DNA from: Symbiodinium sp. CCMP2592
Taxonomy: Eukaryota > Sar > Dinophyceae > Suessiales > Symbiodiniaceae
DNA length: 64,000 bases
Reading direction: 5' to 3'
Assembly: GCA_905221615.1 (NCBI GenBank)
Contig: CAJNDT010005874.1
Coordinates: forward strand, 81,001-145,000
In this document: in pieces, positions 39,628 through 52,336 of the stretch
Layout: each line of letters starts with the position of its first letter
Position numbering within the stretch: position 1 is the first letter of the stretch
Notes under the pieces: model-generated
What the model was told of the DNA's origin: nothing
The model's input: the letters and a program-made list of their open reading frames with translations, nothing else
Database searches by the model: none
Translations under genes and position numbers: made by a program

Positions 39628-40007
39628 GTGAGCATGTGAACTTCTTGCTGCACAATTCAATCGCAATCCACATATGCACTGGATCATGCAAGCAGCTGAA
39701 ATCGAAGCTGCTTGAGCAATGCTTTAATTAGAAAAGTACGGGACGGCCACGTGATTCCATGGAGGTTTCCCGATCAATGGAAAAGACGAGTCTGCCTCGA
39801 TGCGATTCTGCTCATGTGTGCCGTCGTGTCTAGACACATCAGGCAAGACATCTGTGAGTGTAAAACACTAGCTTGTTTGTGCTTGTGTAGTTCAGATCGA
39901 CTGTTTGTCTATGATGAGTCACTGTCTGGAATTTCGTTATTGACGTTCGATCTGTTGCATGCACTGCATGACTGCACCCAAACCCACGCCGCACGTGCTG
40001 TGCCGAG

Positions 40008-41753
40008 GCCCCGGTCACCTCTGCGATTCGAGCTGCCCGTGCGGTGCTTGAAGAAGTGCCAGAGGCTGTGGGCTCCAGCATCAGGATTATGGCTGGGTGC
40101 AAAGAAAACAACAGCGAGCGTGACGCCCACAGAGTTGCCAGACGGTGCCGGCTGACGCTACCCATCAGGATTACTGAAGTCATGCTTCATGGATGGCCAG
40201 TTCCCTTGATTTTGCTCAGTGCATGGCTCACGTTTTTGCTGGGTCGGAACCTCCTGCATACACTGTCTGGGCTAACCCACCCCGACCTCACAAGGTGTCA
40301 CTCGACCTGGAAGTGTTTCTGGTCCCGATATCAGAAGATCCACCCGCACCATGATATATTCCGCAGAGCAGCTGCAGGAGAGGTTGATTTGTCAAGGACG
40401 GTTGGCCTGATTTTGCATGGGGATGAGGGCCGCACGAAGAAGAAGTCGGCCATCCTTGTAGTGTCATGTCACTCGATACTAGGTTATGGCAGCAATGCAG
40501 CAGCAGATGCACACCCCGAGCCATTCTGCAAACAGTACCTCAACCTGACTCGCCACACCTTATCTACCCGCTGGATTCTCGGCTGCCTTCCTAAAACCTA
40601 CTACGAGTGTGACGACGGTGATCGGTTCTTCCAGGATTACCTCGATGTTTTCGTGCAGGACTTTGGAGTTCTCCAAATTTACGAGAAAGGCATCAAAGCA
40701 GTGACTGGTGAAGTATATCATTTCGTGATATTGAATGTCATCGGGGATTGGCCTTGGTTGACAAAGGCCTTCGGACTACTGCGAAATTTCCAGAACTGCT
40801 CCAAGCAGGAGTCTTCGAAGTCCGCGCCGAAGGGGATCTGTCATTGCTGCAAGGCCGATATGGAGAATTATCCGTTTGAAGATTTTGTTTCGGCCTCTCC
40901 AGCCTGGCGTGAGACCATCAATCAAGAAAGAGCGTATCGGGGCTCTCCGAGTTTGTGGTCGCTGCCAAAGGATCCTACGGATGAAACCGCATTCCTGGGA
41001 CAAGATATCTTCCACGGCTTTCACTTAGGTGCGGCCAAGCAGTTCCTCGCTTCATGTTTGGTCCTCTTGCATGAAATATTCCCGGGAAGAAGCATACCAG
41101 CACGATTCGAAGCCATGTCTTCTGACTTTCTGTCGTGGTGCAAGCGGCACAAGCAAAACCCTCTGATCAGGAAAATCTCGCGCGAAACAGTTGGCTGGCC
41201 TAGTGCAGCAGACAACCCGACTGCGAGCTGGAGCAAAGGATCCACGTCGACATGTGTTTTGCGCTGGTTTCTTAGTGCGTGTGCTCGGCATGCACATTTG
41301 ATTGACGAGGGATCAATTCTTCAATACGCTTGTCTCGCGGCTCGAGAGATCAATTCCTTTCTCAGCAAGAGCTACAAAGAAGCTGTTTGGATCTGGCATA
41401 CCAAGTCTTTGGAGATTTCCAGGCACGGCTTCAGATTTCTTCGCTACCTCGGCCATTCTGCCCGTCTATCTTACAACAGTGGGCGCCCGCTGTTTTTGAT
41501 GACCCCAAACCTCCACCGGCTTCACCATTTATTTTACATCTTATGGGATCAAGCACAGTTGTCCGAGTGGACCCTCAATATTTGTGTCTTCTGTTGCCAA
41601 ATCGAAGAAGACTATATTGGGCGGCCCAGCCGCACATCGCGGCGGGTCGCCCCTCAGCAAGTAATTCGTAGGACTCTAGAGAGGACACTAGCCGCATCCT
41701 ACGCCAAATTCGTAGAAGCAGGGTATCTGATCCCAAGCCAGTTCCATGCCTGA
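40008..41753 (+). CDS. HGDEGR/EEDYIGR family protein, probable transposase relative
   Basis: A 1.7-kb exon after TGCCGAG, open to TGA at 41,751; the first ATG inside is 40,044 (569 codons). Numbered from that ATG it has HGDEGR (D127) followed by a basic run, KKKSAILVVSCHSILGYGS, a strand ending GDWPWLTKAFG (D235), and a Cys/His cluster ICHCCKAD (about 272-279). It then has DIFHGFHLGAAKQF, PNLHRLHHLFYILWDQAQLS, and near the end IEEDYIGRPSRTSRRV (E521/E522). The spacing D-D-(His-rich)-E over about 400 residues is compatible with a DDE/RNase-H-like transposase, and this architecture recurs, from memory, in very many Symbiodiniaceae proteins. No terminal repeats are seen around it. An upstream first exon is expected. 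Alternative: a cellular family of unrelated fold. Confidence 0.5.
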   Translation, partial: APVTSAIRAARAVLEEVPEAVGSSIRIMAGCKENNSERDAHRVARRCRLTLPIRITEVMLHGWPVPLILLSAWLTFLLGRNLLHTLSGLTHPDLTRCHSTWKCFWSRYQKIHPHHDIFRRAAAGEVDLSRTVGLILHGDEGRTKKKSAILVVSCHSILGYGSNAAADAHPEPFCKQYLNLTRHTLSTRWILGCLPKTYYECDDGDRFFQDYLDVFVQDFGVLQIYEKGIKAVTGEVYHFVILNVIGDWPWLTKAFGLLRNFQNCSKQESSKSAPKGICHCCKADMENYPFEDFVSASPAWRETINQERAYRGSPSLWSLPKDPTDETAFLGQDIFHGFHLGAAKQFLASCLVLLHEIFPGRSIPARFEAMSSDFLSWCKRHKQNPLIRKISRETVGWPSAADNPTASWSKGSTSTCVLRWFLSACARHAHLIDEGSILQYACLAAREINSFLSKSYKEAVWIWHTKSLEISRHGFRFLRYLGHSARLSYNSGRPLFLMTPNLHRLHHLFYILWDQAQLSEWTLNICVFCCQIEEDYIGRPSRTSRRVAPQQVIRRTLERTLAASYAKFVEAGYLIPSQFHA

Positions 41754-42083
41754 TCGATGAAGTATATACTAATATATTAATTGATCTTATTTGACGCGAA
41801 TTTCTACATGGTATGTGGTGCAGTGATAAAAACCAACAGGCAAGAACTTCCATAGGGATGCCCTCTAAGCCCGCTGCGTGTGGTCATCGACCACGACGAA
41901 GGTGTGCATGAAGCCGAAAAAGAGGCACACATCAGAAGTTTGCAGGAGCTTTCAAGTCGAGATTCATGCATCATGTCATTCATGTCTTATGTCTGAATCC
42001 CCGAAAACCCAAAACCCGGTTTCCTCCTACAAAACCTGGTTATTTCCACCAACCTGCTTTATAATGGGTTTTGGAGGGCGTAG

Positions 42084-42084
<1 letters not shown>

Positions 42085-42155
<71 letters not shown>

Positions 42156-42216
42156 CTAGTACTAGTACTAGTACTAGTACTAGTAGTAGTACTAGTAGTA
42201 GTACTAGTAGTAGTAC

Positions 42217-42271
<55 letters not shown>

Positions 42272-42363
42272 TATAGTATAGTATAGTATAGTATAGTATG
42301 GTGTAGTATAGTATAGTATAGTATAGTGTAATGTAGTGTAGTATAGTATAGTATAGTATAGTA
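42085..42363. repeat. (TAG)n passing into (TATAG)n
   Basis: About 60 TAG units with a symmetric interruption of (TAGTAC) units at 42,153-42,218, then a pentanucleotide GTATA array from 42,272. TTG/GGT-rich sequence follows to about 42,470. Confidence 0.95.
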
Positions 42364-43980
42364 GTTGTTGTTGTCGTGGTAGTGGTGGTGGCGGCGGTGG
42401 TGGTGGTGGTGGTGTCGGTGTTGTCGTTGTTGCTTGTGTTGTTTTCGCTGTTGTTGGTGGGGGGTGTTCGTGTTTTGCTGGTGTTCGTGTTGCTCCTGCT
42501 GCTGCTACTAGTGCTGTTGCTGTTGCAGGAGTACTCGTTGAGCGTCTTCGTATTGTAGAATAGCAGTCCAAGATGTCAATACAGTGGAAACACAGTAGCC
42601 GCTCAGTAGCCTCGATGAATCGAGAACTGGCAGGTCGTCCGGGACCCTCGCTCGGAGTGGAAGCTTCCTTGGGCTTGGTGCCGCAGTGAGGCACCAAGCG
42701 TTTAGCGGGGGCTCAAATATGTGCTCTTGTTTGGCCCTGCCCTGTAAACAGGCAGACGGGATTCTTGAAAGTGCGAGATTTGAAGGCAAGGTTATCGCGA
42801 TTTCAGCTGAAGCTGGAAGATCATGTTGCAGGCCACAAGAAAGCGTTGAGGATTTGTTGCGGCTTGGCATGCAGACGTCAGACTAGGTCACACGCACTTA
42901 GACCATGAACGATTCCACTCCGGCACAGAAGCTCAAACGCCTGGATTTCTACAAAGTCGAGAATGCCCTAAGACGACCAGCTGAACCTCCAAGCCGAGGA
43001 AGCATATGGAGGGCTCCCACGGAAACCTCGAGGAGGAACTTCAGAGGCTGTTGTTCATTGTGATGCATGCCCGGTCACAATATAGGTTTCGAGAGTCAGC
43101 GCTGTCTTCTGGCAGCCTCGAGACGAGTTTAGCCACAGCTTTGTGAGTGCAGGGTGAAATTGGCTGCATTTATGTCAGGTTCAGGTGGCCGACATCCAGC
43201 GAAAGTCAGATAGTCCGTCCCACCATGTGCCACAGAGTATCTCGGTTCGATGCCAGCGGACGCAATGCTGCATCAAGTTCATCAAGAAGCACACGATCCC
43301 ACACACACAAACATGGATTCGGATGCTGCGTCAGGATACGTATGTGTCTTTACCGGCTCCAGCTTCCGTGTTGCTTTCGAACTCCACTGCGCTCCAGTAG
43401 CTGTCAACCTGAATCCGACCCTTCGCCTTTGAATCTCTCCGCGTTTTCACATGAATTGCCTGCAAGCGCAGGCTTCGCTGGCACGAGCTTGCCACCTTTT
43501 TCCACGGCCAAGGGCGGGGGGATGCAGATGACATCCTGAACTGGTTGCAGCGTGACAATGTGCAGGCTCCAATAAGTCTTCAGATGAAGAAGACAGGTAT
43601 TCCACGTAGCTTGTTTTTGCGCCCGGTCCTTTCACGGAAGGACTGGATTGCCCACTACTGGTTTCGCGGAGCCACGCCAGACGAGCTGCGGAAAGACAGC
43701 CCAGAACAGTTCCAGGAGGGACACGAGATCACAAGAGTTTCTTGATGCATGGGTCTGCCCAGACCGCGGGAACTCGCTTGGGAGACGGGCTGTCGCTGTA
43801 TGGTAGTTGTATGTCTTATCCACGACTCCTTTCGGTTGTTTCGGGTTTGTCTGTCTAGCTTGGACCAGTCTTTTCCACAATTAATTACACCCGTCCGAGG
43901 CTCTTGATTACTGGGTTGGCAGATTCATGTGTCGTTTTTTCTAGGTTCTCACCTTGCATTTCTACTGTTTGCTTGATGCG
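42364..43980. other. no gene assigned; weak exon-like pieces
   Basis: The frame at 42,905 begins MNDSTPAQKLKRLDFYKVEN, and 43,562-43,744 reads SLFLRPVLSRKDWIAHYWFR and GATPDELRKDSPEQFQEGHE. Both have normal coding composition but no known motif and no proven splice partners. Confidence 0.3.
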
Positions 43981-43981
43981 A

Positions 43982-44004
43982 TTCTCTCTCTCTCTCTCTC
44001 TCTG

Positions 44005-44040
<36 letters not shown>

Positions 44041-44046
44041 TCTCTC
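43982..44046. repeat. (CT)n microsatellite with CTCTGT units
   Basis: About 65 bp of CT with four CTCTGT interruptions. Confidence 0.95.
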
Positions 44047-45683
44047 CTCCTTCCTCTCTTTCATTCGAGTTCGTCTGATGTCTCCCTTCAGTGGTCATAG
44101 AAATATTCAGTTCTCCTTTGTCTCTCTCACAGCCCTACTCTCTCAACTTCGTCCCTCGTATACGGATAGCTGCTACGTGGTCACCCGACGTTCTCTTCGA
44201 ACGATTTCGAAGGTGTTGGCTGATCCCTCCCTCAAGGTGTCTTTCCTGTGTCCAACATCCTTTCTTCGAGATGTCACTTTCAATTGCAAGTTGGGTTTCT
44301 CTTGGAGGCCTGGCGATTGAGGCAAGCCGTGAAGTCACACCGAGCCAGTGCGAGGTCGTGCACGTATCGGTTGAGACACTTACTTGTTTGTCGTCCTGTG
44401 TTCCGGAAAAGGTTTTCATAGGAGCTACTCAGAACTTTGGCCTGGAAGCGTCATCCAGATGCTGCGGTGCACACGGAATCATGCGGACACTGTTGAGGTT
44501 CCAAGCGAGAAGGTCCGTGATTCATGAATCCTCGGTTGACAAATATAGTATACCGTATGGGCGTCTGAAGCCAAATTGCATCAGAGCATGAAGCCGGTCT
44601 ATCCATCAACAGCGGGTTAAATCCCCAGCAACCTGCAATGAATGCTTTGTTTCCGCCGATTTTCCTTTACGCGCCTGCTAAATCCCGTGCGGGGTATGGA
44701 GAGCTGAAGCCTTCATTGGCGCCGCACGTAAAAAGCTTGGGTCTTGTGCCAGCCGGGCCCGTGTAGAAATACCATGATCTACTAGTTACTAGCACACTGC
44801 AGCCACGAACTTGCGACCACATAAATTGACAAAGGCCCGAATGATGGTCTTGATGCAGGCCTGCTTATGCAACCCTGTGAACTCCAAAGCTCGGTTTCAC
44901 ATGTACACGGCACCGCTGTTGACGGTTCCGGACTGCGTTCAAGAGGTTTGGCTTTAAACGGTCGCGTCACATGCATGCATCTCTAATACCCGAGGTAGAG
45001 TCTCCTTTTTGAAACGTCTCCTTTCTCAAACCACGTTTGGCCAGAGCCTGACAGATTTTCCTTCGACTGCTGGCCCCCTCACAGGAGCTTCGTTGCTTAG
45101 CGGAGCTGGTCCTGCAGACCTCTGGGCTGCAGAACATGCGTGAGGCCGGCGCGTTGGCGGCCCTTTGCTGAAATGGAATATACAATCGGGGAACAAGCAC
45201 AGGCGTTTCTTCCATTGCACCAGTATTCACCTGAGTCACTTTAAAACTGTGCAAGCCGCTGCGCTCAGGCATGGGGCCATTGCGAATGTGTAGTTCCAAA
45301 TTGCACGGGTTCGGGGGTCCGTAGTCGCCTCGTGTCGTCGGCGGTGCGAGAGGAGCAAAACCTGCAGGGACGAGATGGTGTTCTTGTCACCGGTACTTCA
45401 GCATCTGAAACTTGACAGAAGACAGCAATTCGGGGAGCCAAGATGGTGGATGTGCTGTGCAGATGACTTTAACGATCAGTCCCTGCAGGGCCGGAACCCA
45501 GATGTGCAGGCCTACCGCGTGTTTTCCGAGACTTGGCTCGAAATCAATGCGGAGCTGGCCAGCACGCCAAAGCTCGGAAACGGTGCTCCTTGTGTCAGGA
45601 GTCATGAACTGAAATCAAGGTGTAGAGCCCATGATCGAGACCAAGTCCTCACTCAACTACTACTACTCCTGCTCCTGCTCCCC

Positions 45684-45724
<41 letters not shown>

Positions 45725-47040
45725 AGCGCTACTGCCACGACGCGACGACGGCGCCCACTACTACCACCACGCAGACGGCTACTTCCAGCACCAGGAACAG
45801 TGCCGCAGCTTACTGGGATTCATAAGGCTACCAGAGCTCCTCTTCTCAATGTCACAGCCTCAAACAAGGACCCGCTGCCTGTGGTGCATCGGCCACTGCT
45901 TGTCTACGCTGGGACTTCACTGCTGTGCCCGCTGATCTCCTACAAGGTGCCCGACTTCATTCCGAAGCGCAGCCCCCCAGATATCCCCACCCTCCGCAGC
46001 CACAACGCAAGAGGCCTCAGTCAGTACTTCGCTGTCCTCAGCAATGTAAGCGAGAGCTGCCCAAAGAAGAAGAAGAAGCGAAAAGTGTGACTGCTAGGGA
46101 AGGATTCTCACCCTTTCCAATTCCACACCTGTTGAACAGAGCCTGTTTCTGCTTGCATGGACGTGTCACAAGAGAGCCGAGGTGATGCAGTGGCAGCTTG
46201 GACTACATATTTCTTGAACAAAAGATCGTCGCACTGCAGATGTTGGGCAGGCATGTGGTCAAGCTACAGGCTCGAAACTGAAGGTTGTGTCCAGCAGGAT
46301 ATTATCCCATCTTCGAAGCAGAAGTTCAAGGCCTCACAGCCTTAGGCATTCGGACAGAGCATTCTGGGGGCGAAAACCGCATCACACCGGAATAAGAAAC
46401 AATACAATGCATTTTTGAGCATTGCCCGTTCAAAAGAGTGCATAGGTCTGCCGAAGGAGACAGGTCCATGCCCAATTTCAAGCTTACTGAGACCTGCGTG
46501 CAGACTGCAATATCCGGTCCGCTAAGCAGTTTGTTCTTGATCGCTGTGGCATCTCTCAAGGCTTGGATTCCATCGGGAGCGCTCCGGAGGGCTGTGCTAC
46601 TGGAGCCTTTGCTGCCTTATCATCCGGGGGAGATGTCAACCTCTGGTCCGAAGCTTGCGCTTGCTTTGTTGCAGACGTTCCCCCTGCCCTTTCCAGTAGT
46701 TGCTGCAATGGTCTCAATAGCCCGAGTCCACGCGTGATTGTCCGTCAAATTGCAACCCGGAAGCTTTCAAAGGGTCGAGCCCCATAACGGAGACTGCCAC
46801 GCAAGCTCAGCAGGAAGCGCCCTCGACGGACTGATGTCGATCCCCGCGACGATGTCTCTGCCCCAAGGTCGGAAAATTGGACTTGCAATGCAACATGCCG
46901 TGTCTTTCGAACTGCTGCAGGTCAAACAGGTTTTCGTTTGAAATCTGCCGCTAAGCCAGGTTTTCAGCCAGACGCTGGTTTTTGTCGTATGTTCCTCCCC
47001 AAGCCAATCGTAGTACAAGTGTCCAGAGATTGAGAGTGCG
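44047..47040. other. no gene recognised
   Basis: Contains a (GCT)n run at 45,686-45,724 that creates poly-Leu frames. A frame at 45,800-46,090 ends CPKKKKKRKV, similar to a classical monopartite nuclear localisation signal, but nothing else supports it as a gene. Other open frames have no recognised motif. Confidence 0.35.
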
Positions 47041-47135
47041 AGAGAGAGGAGGGAGAGAGAGAGAGAGAGAGAGCAAGCAAGGAAGCAAGCAAGCAAGCAA
47101 GAGAGAGAGAGAGAGCGAGAGAGAGAGAGAGAGAG
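47041..47135. repeat. (AG)n / (GCAA)n compound microsatellite
   Basis: AG runs on both sides of six GCAA/GGAA tetranucleotides. Confidence 0.92.
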
Positions 47136-50100
47136 CTCAGCCCGAAAGGGGCCGTACAGAACTTGAGTGGAAAATCGAGCAATCCCACCTCGAAGAGAAA
47201 ATTGACTTACAGCCTATATACAGAGATCTCAACTGAATCTCAAGCTTCATTGCCGCTGAATGGACATTCCTTGAAAGGAAAGGGCTAATCCTCACACTTT
47301 GCCATGGCAGCAGAAGAAGATAAAAAGCTGTCAGCAAGTCGAAATTGAACGGAGAGAACAGTTCAAAGCCGCAGACAACGTGACACACGATGCTGGCAAT
47401 GTGATTCCATCATCCCAACTTCACTTCGCCCTTGTGTTGACGGCTTTTCTGTAGACCGGTTTCGCGGGCCCTGGTTGTGCATTCGCCGATGCGACAGTCC
47501 AGTGTACGATTTGTTCCATCTCTGCGCCCCTCCGGGTGTACGGATGTCTTCGCCATCTCATCGCATCTGAGATCCCTCGCGTACCATATAGATATGTGTC
47601 CAGCGAGACATGTGCGAACCCGCTGGTTCAAGCCACTCTGGTTGACCTGGCCGCAGCACTACAAACTTAATCTGGCAGGTTTTTCAGGTGACCGCGAAGC
47701 TGGAGAAGAATATCGCATGTGGTTCGTTAACTTGCTGAAAATGATTTGACCGGACCTTTACTAAAGGCCCAAGGAGAAGCAGAGACGCAGAGAGTGACAG
47801 AAAGCCGGATGCTTGTGGTAGCTGGTAGCATTGATGACAGCAGGGGCGAGCCACTGGTCTTCGTGCATGGCTTGGGAGTGGGGCTGGCCACAGTCTCAGC
47901 AAGCATCCATGCGCCGCAGGTCAATGGTTTTGATGGTTCGGAGTAGTTTGCTCCTTGAGTCCGTCGGCCTCGTTTCCCGGGACAGAAAGGGCTGTCTAAC
48001 AGATTCAACATGGGCAGGACCCCATCGAGTTACATTGGTTGCATCGGAAACAGTATGACACATTGTAAGTTACATCCTCAGACTTCCACCATCAAAACTT
48101 AAGAGCCCAGGCAATCAAACAGGTCCTTGATGGCCCTTGGTGTGCCTGTTTGTTGTTGAGTCGTAGTGTGTTTGTGCATCGGATCATGCCTTGTTGTCTT
48201 CCTCGAACTCCCTTCGGAACGACCTCGCTCCATCAGCGTTGACCACAGGTGCCCTATTTCCTGTTCATCTACCGTCTGTCCCAGCGGCACAGTGGCACAC
48301 CTGCACAGGGGTTTTATGTCTTCGACACAGCCCGGCCTAGTGCCTCAATATCCGTTTTGTCAGAGATGCTCTGAGCCCTTAAGGCCTTGAGGCTGTCGAC
48401 TTCCGAGAGCCCCGAACGAGCATGAAATCCGTATGGCAAGGCTGACACGAGACGCGGACAGTGTGAGGACCGACAACCCTGCACCAACGTTTCAGGAGAA
48501 AGCTGCCCCTGCGCATCAAGCCTATCAAGCCCCTGCGGCTCTCAGGTGGCGAGCTTTTCGTTCCAGAGCCCCTTGGAGCGTTGCAGGTTTCAGGATGTCG
48601 GCTGAGGCTGGTATGTTTTGGAGGGAAGTCTAGACACCAAGTCTCCCAGATGTTGAAGTACCAGGCCTCAACGGCCTTGCTCGAGGAATCCTGTTGCCCA
48701 AGTCGATGCCTGGTTCCAGGTATTGAGCCGAGACGGAATCCTGCATCCCAAGCAGGAGGTTCCCCAAGCCATCCCAAGCCCTTGCACGTGGAGCAGCTAC
48801 AGTAGTGGTGCGAGACATTCCGAGCGGCGTATCGCAAGGTTTCCTTTCTTGGCCATGGCTCCCTGGGAGTCTGTCCCCTCCGCGCGTGAAGTCGTAGCTC
48901 AGCTCCAGGCCGATGCCACTGGGTTCCGGGCTCCTGGGTTTAGGGTTCGCATGGCGTCCAGCTGTTCAGGTAAACGGAGACGTCTACAAATTTGTGCAGT
49001 TCTCTGAGTCTGGGAACACGGTAAATATCATGCGCCCGTGCAGCCGTACACAAATCTTGAATGATTTCGGAAAATGCCTCATTGAAATTGCTCGTTTGAA
49101 ATACCACGCTTGGCCTTCAAAGCGATTTTTCCGCTTTTGATCCTCTATTCCTATCACTCCCTGAATCACTGATCACCCCTCTATCAATGGTGAAAGCAGC
49201 AATCTGAAGGTCAGGGGTTGCCGACTGCTTCTTTCAACAAGCAGCAACTGGCTAAACGCAAACACATGCTTTGACATGAGGTCATGTAGACTGCTACATC
49301 GATTTATTCATGCGCCGTCGTATAGAGCGTCAGTTCCCCGTCTCTGCCCAGTTGATGAATCAAGGTCTCTGTAGCCCGCTGCAAAACAAAAAGGATTCGA
49401 ATTTGATTTGCAGTGTCCCCGAGAAATCGAATTACACTCACACAACTTACCAGCCCGCTCGGAGAAGCTGCACTGGTGCTCATGTTGGGCCAGTCGCGGT
49501 GCCAGAATGGGTGTGACTTCATACTTCTCGCTCAAAAATAAAGTTCTCAACATCGTTGAAAAGACTTCGGAGGACATGCTTGCGGCACATGGGCACCGTG
49601 CCGCCCACTGGCACGGGCACTCCTTCGGATGTGTCGTCATCGGCTGGGCCTCGGCCTTTGATCCACTCAGAGATGCAATCCGCAGCGCCGACTTTGGATA
49701 ACTCCGGAAACATGGACCTTCAGGAGCTGCATGGAACGGAACTACTGGACTGTTTCGAGTCTATATAGAGTTCAGGTTTTTCCCTCTAGGCCACTGTTGC
49801 GCCCGGCCCCATCGTCGGGCCAGGGAGTGAAAGCGTTAGCGGCTCGATCGTTATATGCAACCGTAGAGTTGATGCCGGGCATGCTAAGCAATGCTAGCTT
49901 GAGGTCATGAAGATGTCGCCGAGTTCTGTGGTCTATGCCACTTTGATACTTGGCCGGCCATGCTTGAAGCTCTGAGCACCAGAGCATTTTCCAGCTTCGT
50001 GGCCTCTCGCGGTAGCTTGAGTAGCGTGCTTGCCTGTGCTTGTGAGGAGGCCCGCCGTGACGGTCCCAACACTCTGTTTCTAGCTTGCTCTTTGAAGGCT

Positions 50101-51715
50101 GGGAGAAGGGGAACGACGTGTTTGCCGTAGTTATACAAAACCCACTCAGTGAGTGGAAGGCATACGTAGGGCAGTGCTAGCCACTTGCAGCTCCACCATC
50201 GTCCGACCAAAGACCACCTGCGTACTCTACGGGGCATCTGAGACTCTCGATTTGGCTGGACCCACGGCCCCCAGGCCTTGCGAACCCCCGGATTGAACCG
50301 CCCATCCGCAAGCATTGCTGCTTGAATGTCCAGCAAGGATGGAGCCCGCACAGTTTTTGGTCATCAAGGCAGAAGCCCTCACAAAGCTGCCCGATGAAGA
50401 ATTGGCTTTGAGACAGGATCCACAATCAGCCAGTCCGTAGCTTCTGATTCAAAGCACGATTGAGAGTTCTTTCGTGAACGTTGAAGCTAGACTCTGACTC
50501 GGCTGCACCAGGTCCAACAGGTGTGGCAGATTGGTCACAGGACTCACACGAACAGGATTTGTTTGCAACTTCGCGCAGACTTTGCATCGTCACACTGAGG
50601 GTTCTTTGGGGCCATGCCGCGTGACTCGGCTTGCAGTGGGTTAATGACCAGCCGCTGCGGGACTGCCAGCATGACGATCGGGTGTTGGAGACCCGACACC
50701 GCTCTCTTGGGCCGAAAGGCTGTGATGCCGGTGGCTCCGTGCTTTGCCGGCTGAGGACTTCCTTTGAGATATTGATCCGCTACTTTGCATTCCGTGGCTC
50801 GGCACGATCTGATATTCAAGCGAGGACACAAAGCGGGCTGCAAGCGACCATGTCCACAGGCGAACTGTTCACGGTGAACCTCCTTTGCCGGAATTTCTTC
50901 TGGGAGCAAAGTTCCATGTGGCCTGAGGACGTGCGCTGTGTTTGTTGGGCTTTGGATGTCCAGCCCGACTTTTGCAGAGGGCATCTTTTTGTAGGTGCTG
51001 TGCTGTACCCGCCTTGCAGGTCGAACTAGAAGTTCCTGCGGCGATTGGGGCTGTTTTGTGATAGCGGCTGCTGCACATACGCGCAATTCACACTAAACTG
51101 TTTTCACAAATAACCGTGACACCCCGGCAGGCACGGAAGCAACCGGAAATTGCCAAACTCTCGTCTTATTTTGCAACGGCAACCCGCAAGCAGGATTGTA
51201 TGATAACCGGAGCTCGCAAAACTTGAGTCCAGGAGCGCGTTTATCTTGAAAGCCTCGGCACGGCTTCAAGCTCCAAGCTTCGTCTGTGCCCCATAGGCAG
51301 ATATTGCAGATACTCTCAAGTTAACTCCAGAACTCGCAAATCCTGGCAGTGTCCGAAATGGCAGGATCTCAAAGTGCCGACGATTGTGACCCTCGGAGCG
51401 GACGACCACATCGCGGGGCGCACAGCCATAGCCGTGGTTGAACTGTGCCGAGAGGTTTTGTTTTGGGCATTAGTCAAACCGGCTTGGCAATTGACGGGAG
51501 CCTTCGATTCAGGGAGAACTCACGTCATTGTCTTTCCCTCATTACAGGGTCAAGGAGGAGAGGTAGCCGCGTAGCAGCACGACGTTGGCTTCCAATCTGC
51601 AAGTGCCTTCAGACTCAGAGATATTGTAGGGAAAGTAAAACAAACGAGCTGCTCACTTCTTGTATCTTCTTTTCAACGAACTCGTTGCGGTTTCTATTTC
51701 TGATCGACTGTAAAG
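47136..51715. other. no gene recognised
   Basis: Many short open frames on both strands, none above about 180 codons and none with a motif I know. The frame at 50,631-51,029 (+, 132 codons, ending SSMWPEDVRCVCWALDVQPD and downstream) has the best composition but is unassigned. No repeats of note. Confidence 0.35.
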
Positions 51716-52336
51716 ATGTCCCGAGTGATGCGTGTCATGTCGTATTTCACGGAGTACAACACGAAGGCGACGGTCATCACGGCCATCAGTCTTGCGCTCC
51801 TCTCCCTTGTCGGTGTTGTGATTATCCTGCTCATCACCATGCCCGGCAGAGCCAGTTTGCCGAGCTTAATCGTGACGGTGATGCTGTGCTCAGCTCTCCT
51901 CCTGGGGATCATTGCGACAGCATGTGGCCGAACGGGAGGAGATCGCAGTACCAAGATGCCGAAGGAATGTAGCTGCATGTGGGCCAGTTGCGAGTTCAGT
52001 GTGCTGTCGACGCAGCCTTTGCAATACCGGCATGTGCAGATCAGAAACAAAGAGGGCACAGTTGAATGGCTGGCGACGACCGAAGTCTCCGGCACAGACA
52101 CTGCAATCAGCACTGCAGAGATGGAGAAAACCTGCCCGTGCTGCTTAGACGACTTTCAGCCAGACAGCCAGGTAGCAATCCTTCCATGCCGGCATGTTTT
52201 TCATGAGAGGTGCATTGCTCGTTGGTCGATGGCCTCTGCAAAGAAGGGCGCATTGTGCCCAAAATGCCGTGAGAGATTTAACAGCCCAGGTGAATCCGCA
52301 GTACCGGCAAGCCAGTTGGGCTTGTCTTCTGTCTAG
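51716..52336 (+). CDS. two-transmembrane RING-H2 finger protein, probable E3 ubiquitin ligase
   Basis: A complete 206-codon frame without introns. Two hydrophobic segments at residues 18-42 (TAISLALLSLVGVVIILLIT) and 50-70 (SLIVTVMLCSALLLGIIATA) are separated by a short MPGRASLP loop, so both ends should face the same side. A RING-H2 finger at 140-184 has C140 and C143 (CPCC), C158, H160, H163 and C166 (CRHVFHERC), then C181 and C184 (CPKC). All eight zinc ligands are present in the C3H2C3 order. Proteins of this shape usually act as membrane-anchored E3 ligases that recruit an E2 to ubiquitinate membrane or nearby substrates. The tail after the RING is short and Ser/Pro-rich. ATG 51,716 is the first in frame after upstream stops. 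No neighbour suggests a substrate. Confidence 0.85.
   Translation: MSRVMRVMSYFTEYNTKATVITAISLALLSLVGVVIILLITMPGRASLPSLIVTVMLCSALLLGIIATACGRTGGDRSTKMPKECSCMWASCEFSVLSTQPLQYRHVQIRNKEGTVEWLATTEVSGTDTAISTAEMEKTCPCCLDDFQPDSQVAILPCRHVFHERCIARWSMASAKKGALCPKCRERFNSPGESAVPASQLGLSSV

Noticed and set aside
42059-42697. A 212-codon - strand Thr/Ser-rich frame.
   Set aside because: Translation of the (TAG)n and (TATAG)n arrays.
45655-45740. Leu-rich frame as a signal peptide or membrane segment.
   Set aside because: It is a (GCT/CTG)n repeat with no flanking coding evidence.
45800-46090. Open frame ending PKKKKKRKV, like a nuclear localisation signal.
   Set aside because: Short, no domain, and the basic run comes from an AAG repeat (GAAGAAGAAGAAGCG).
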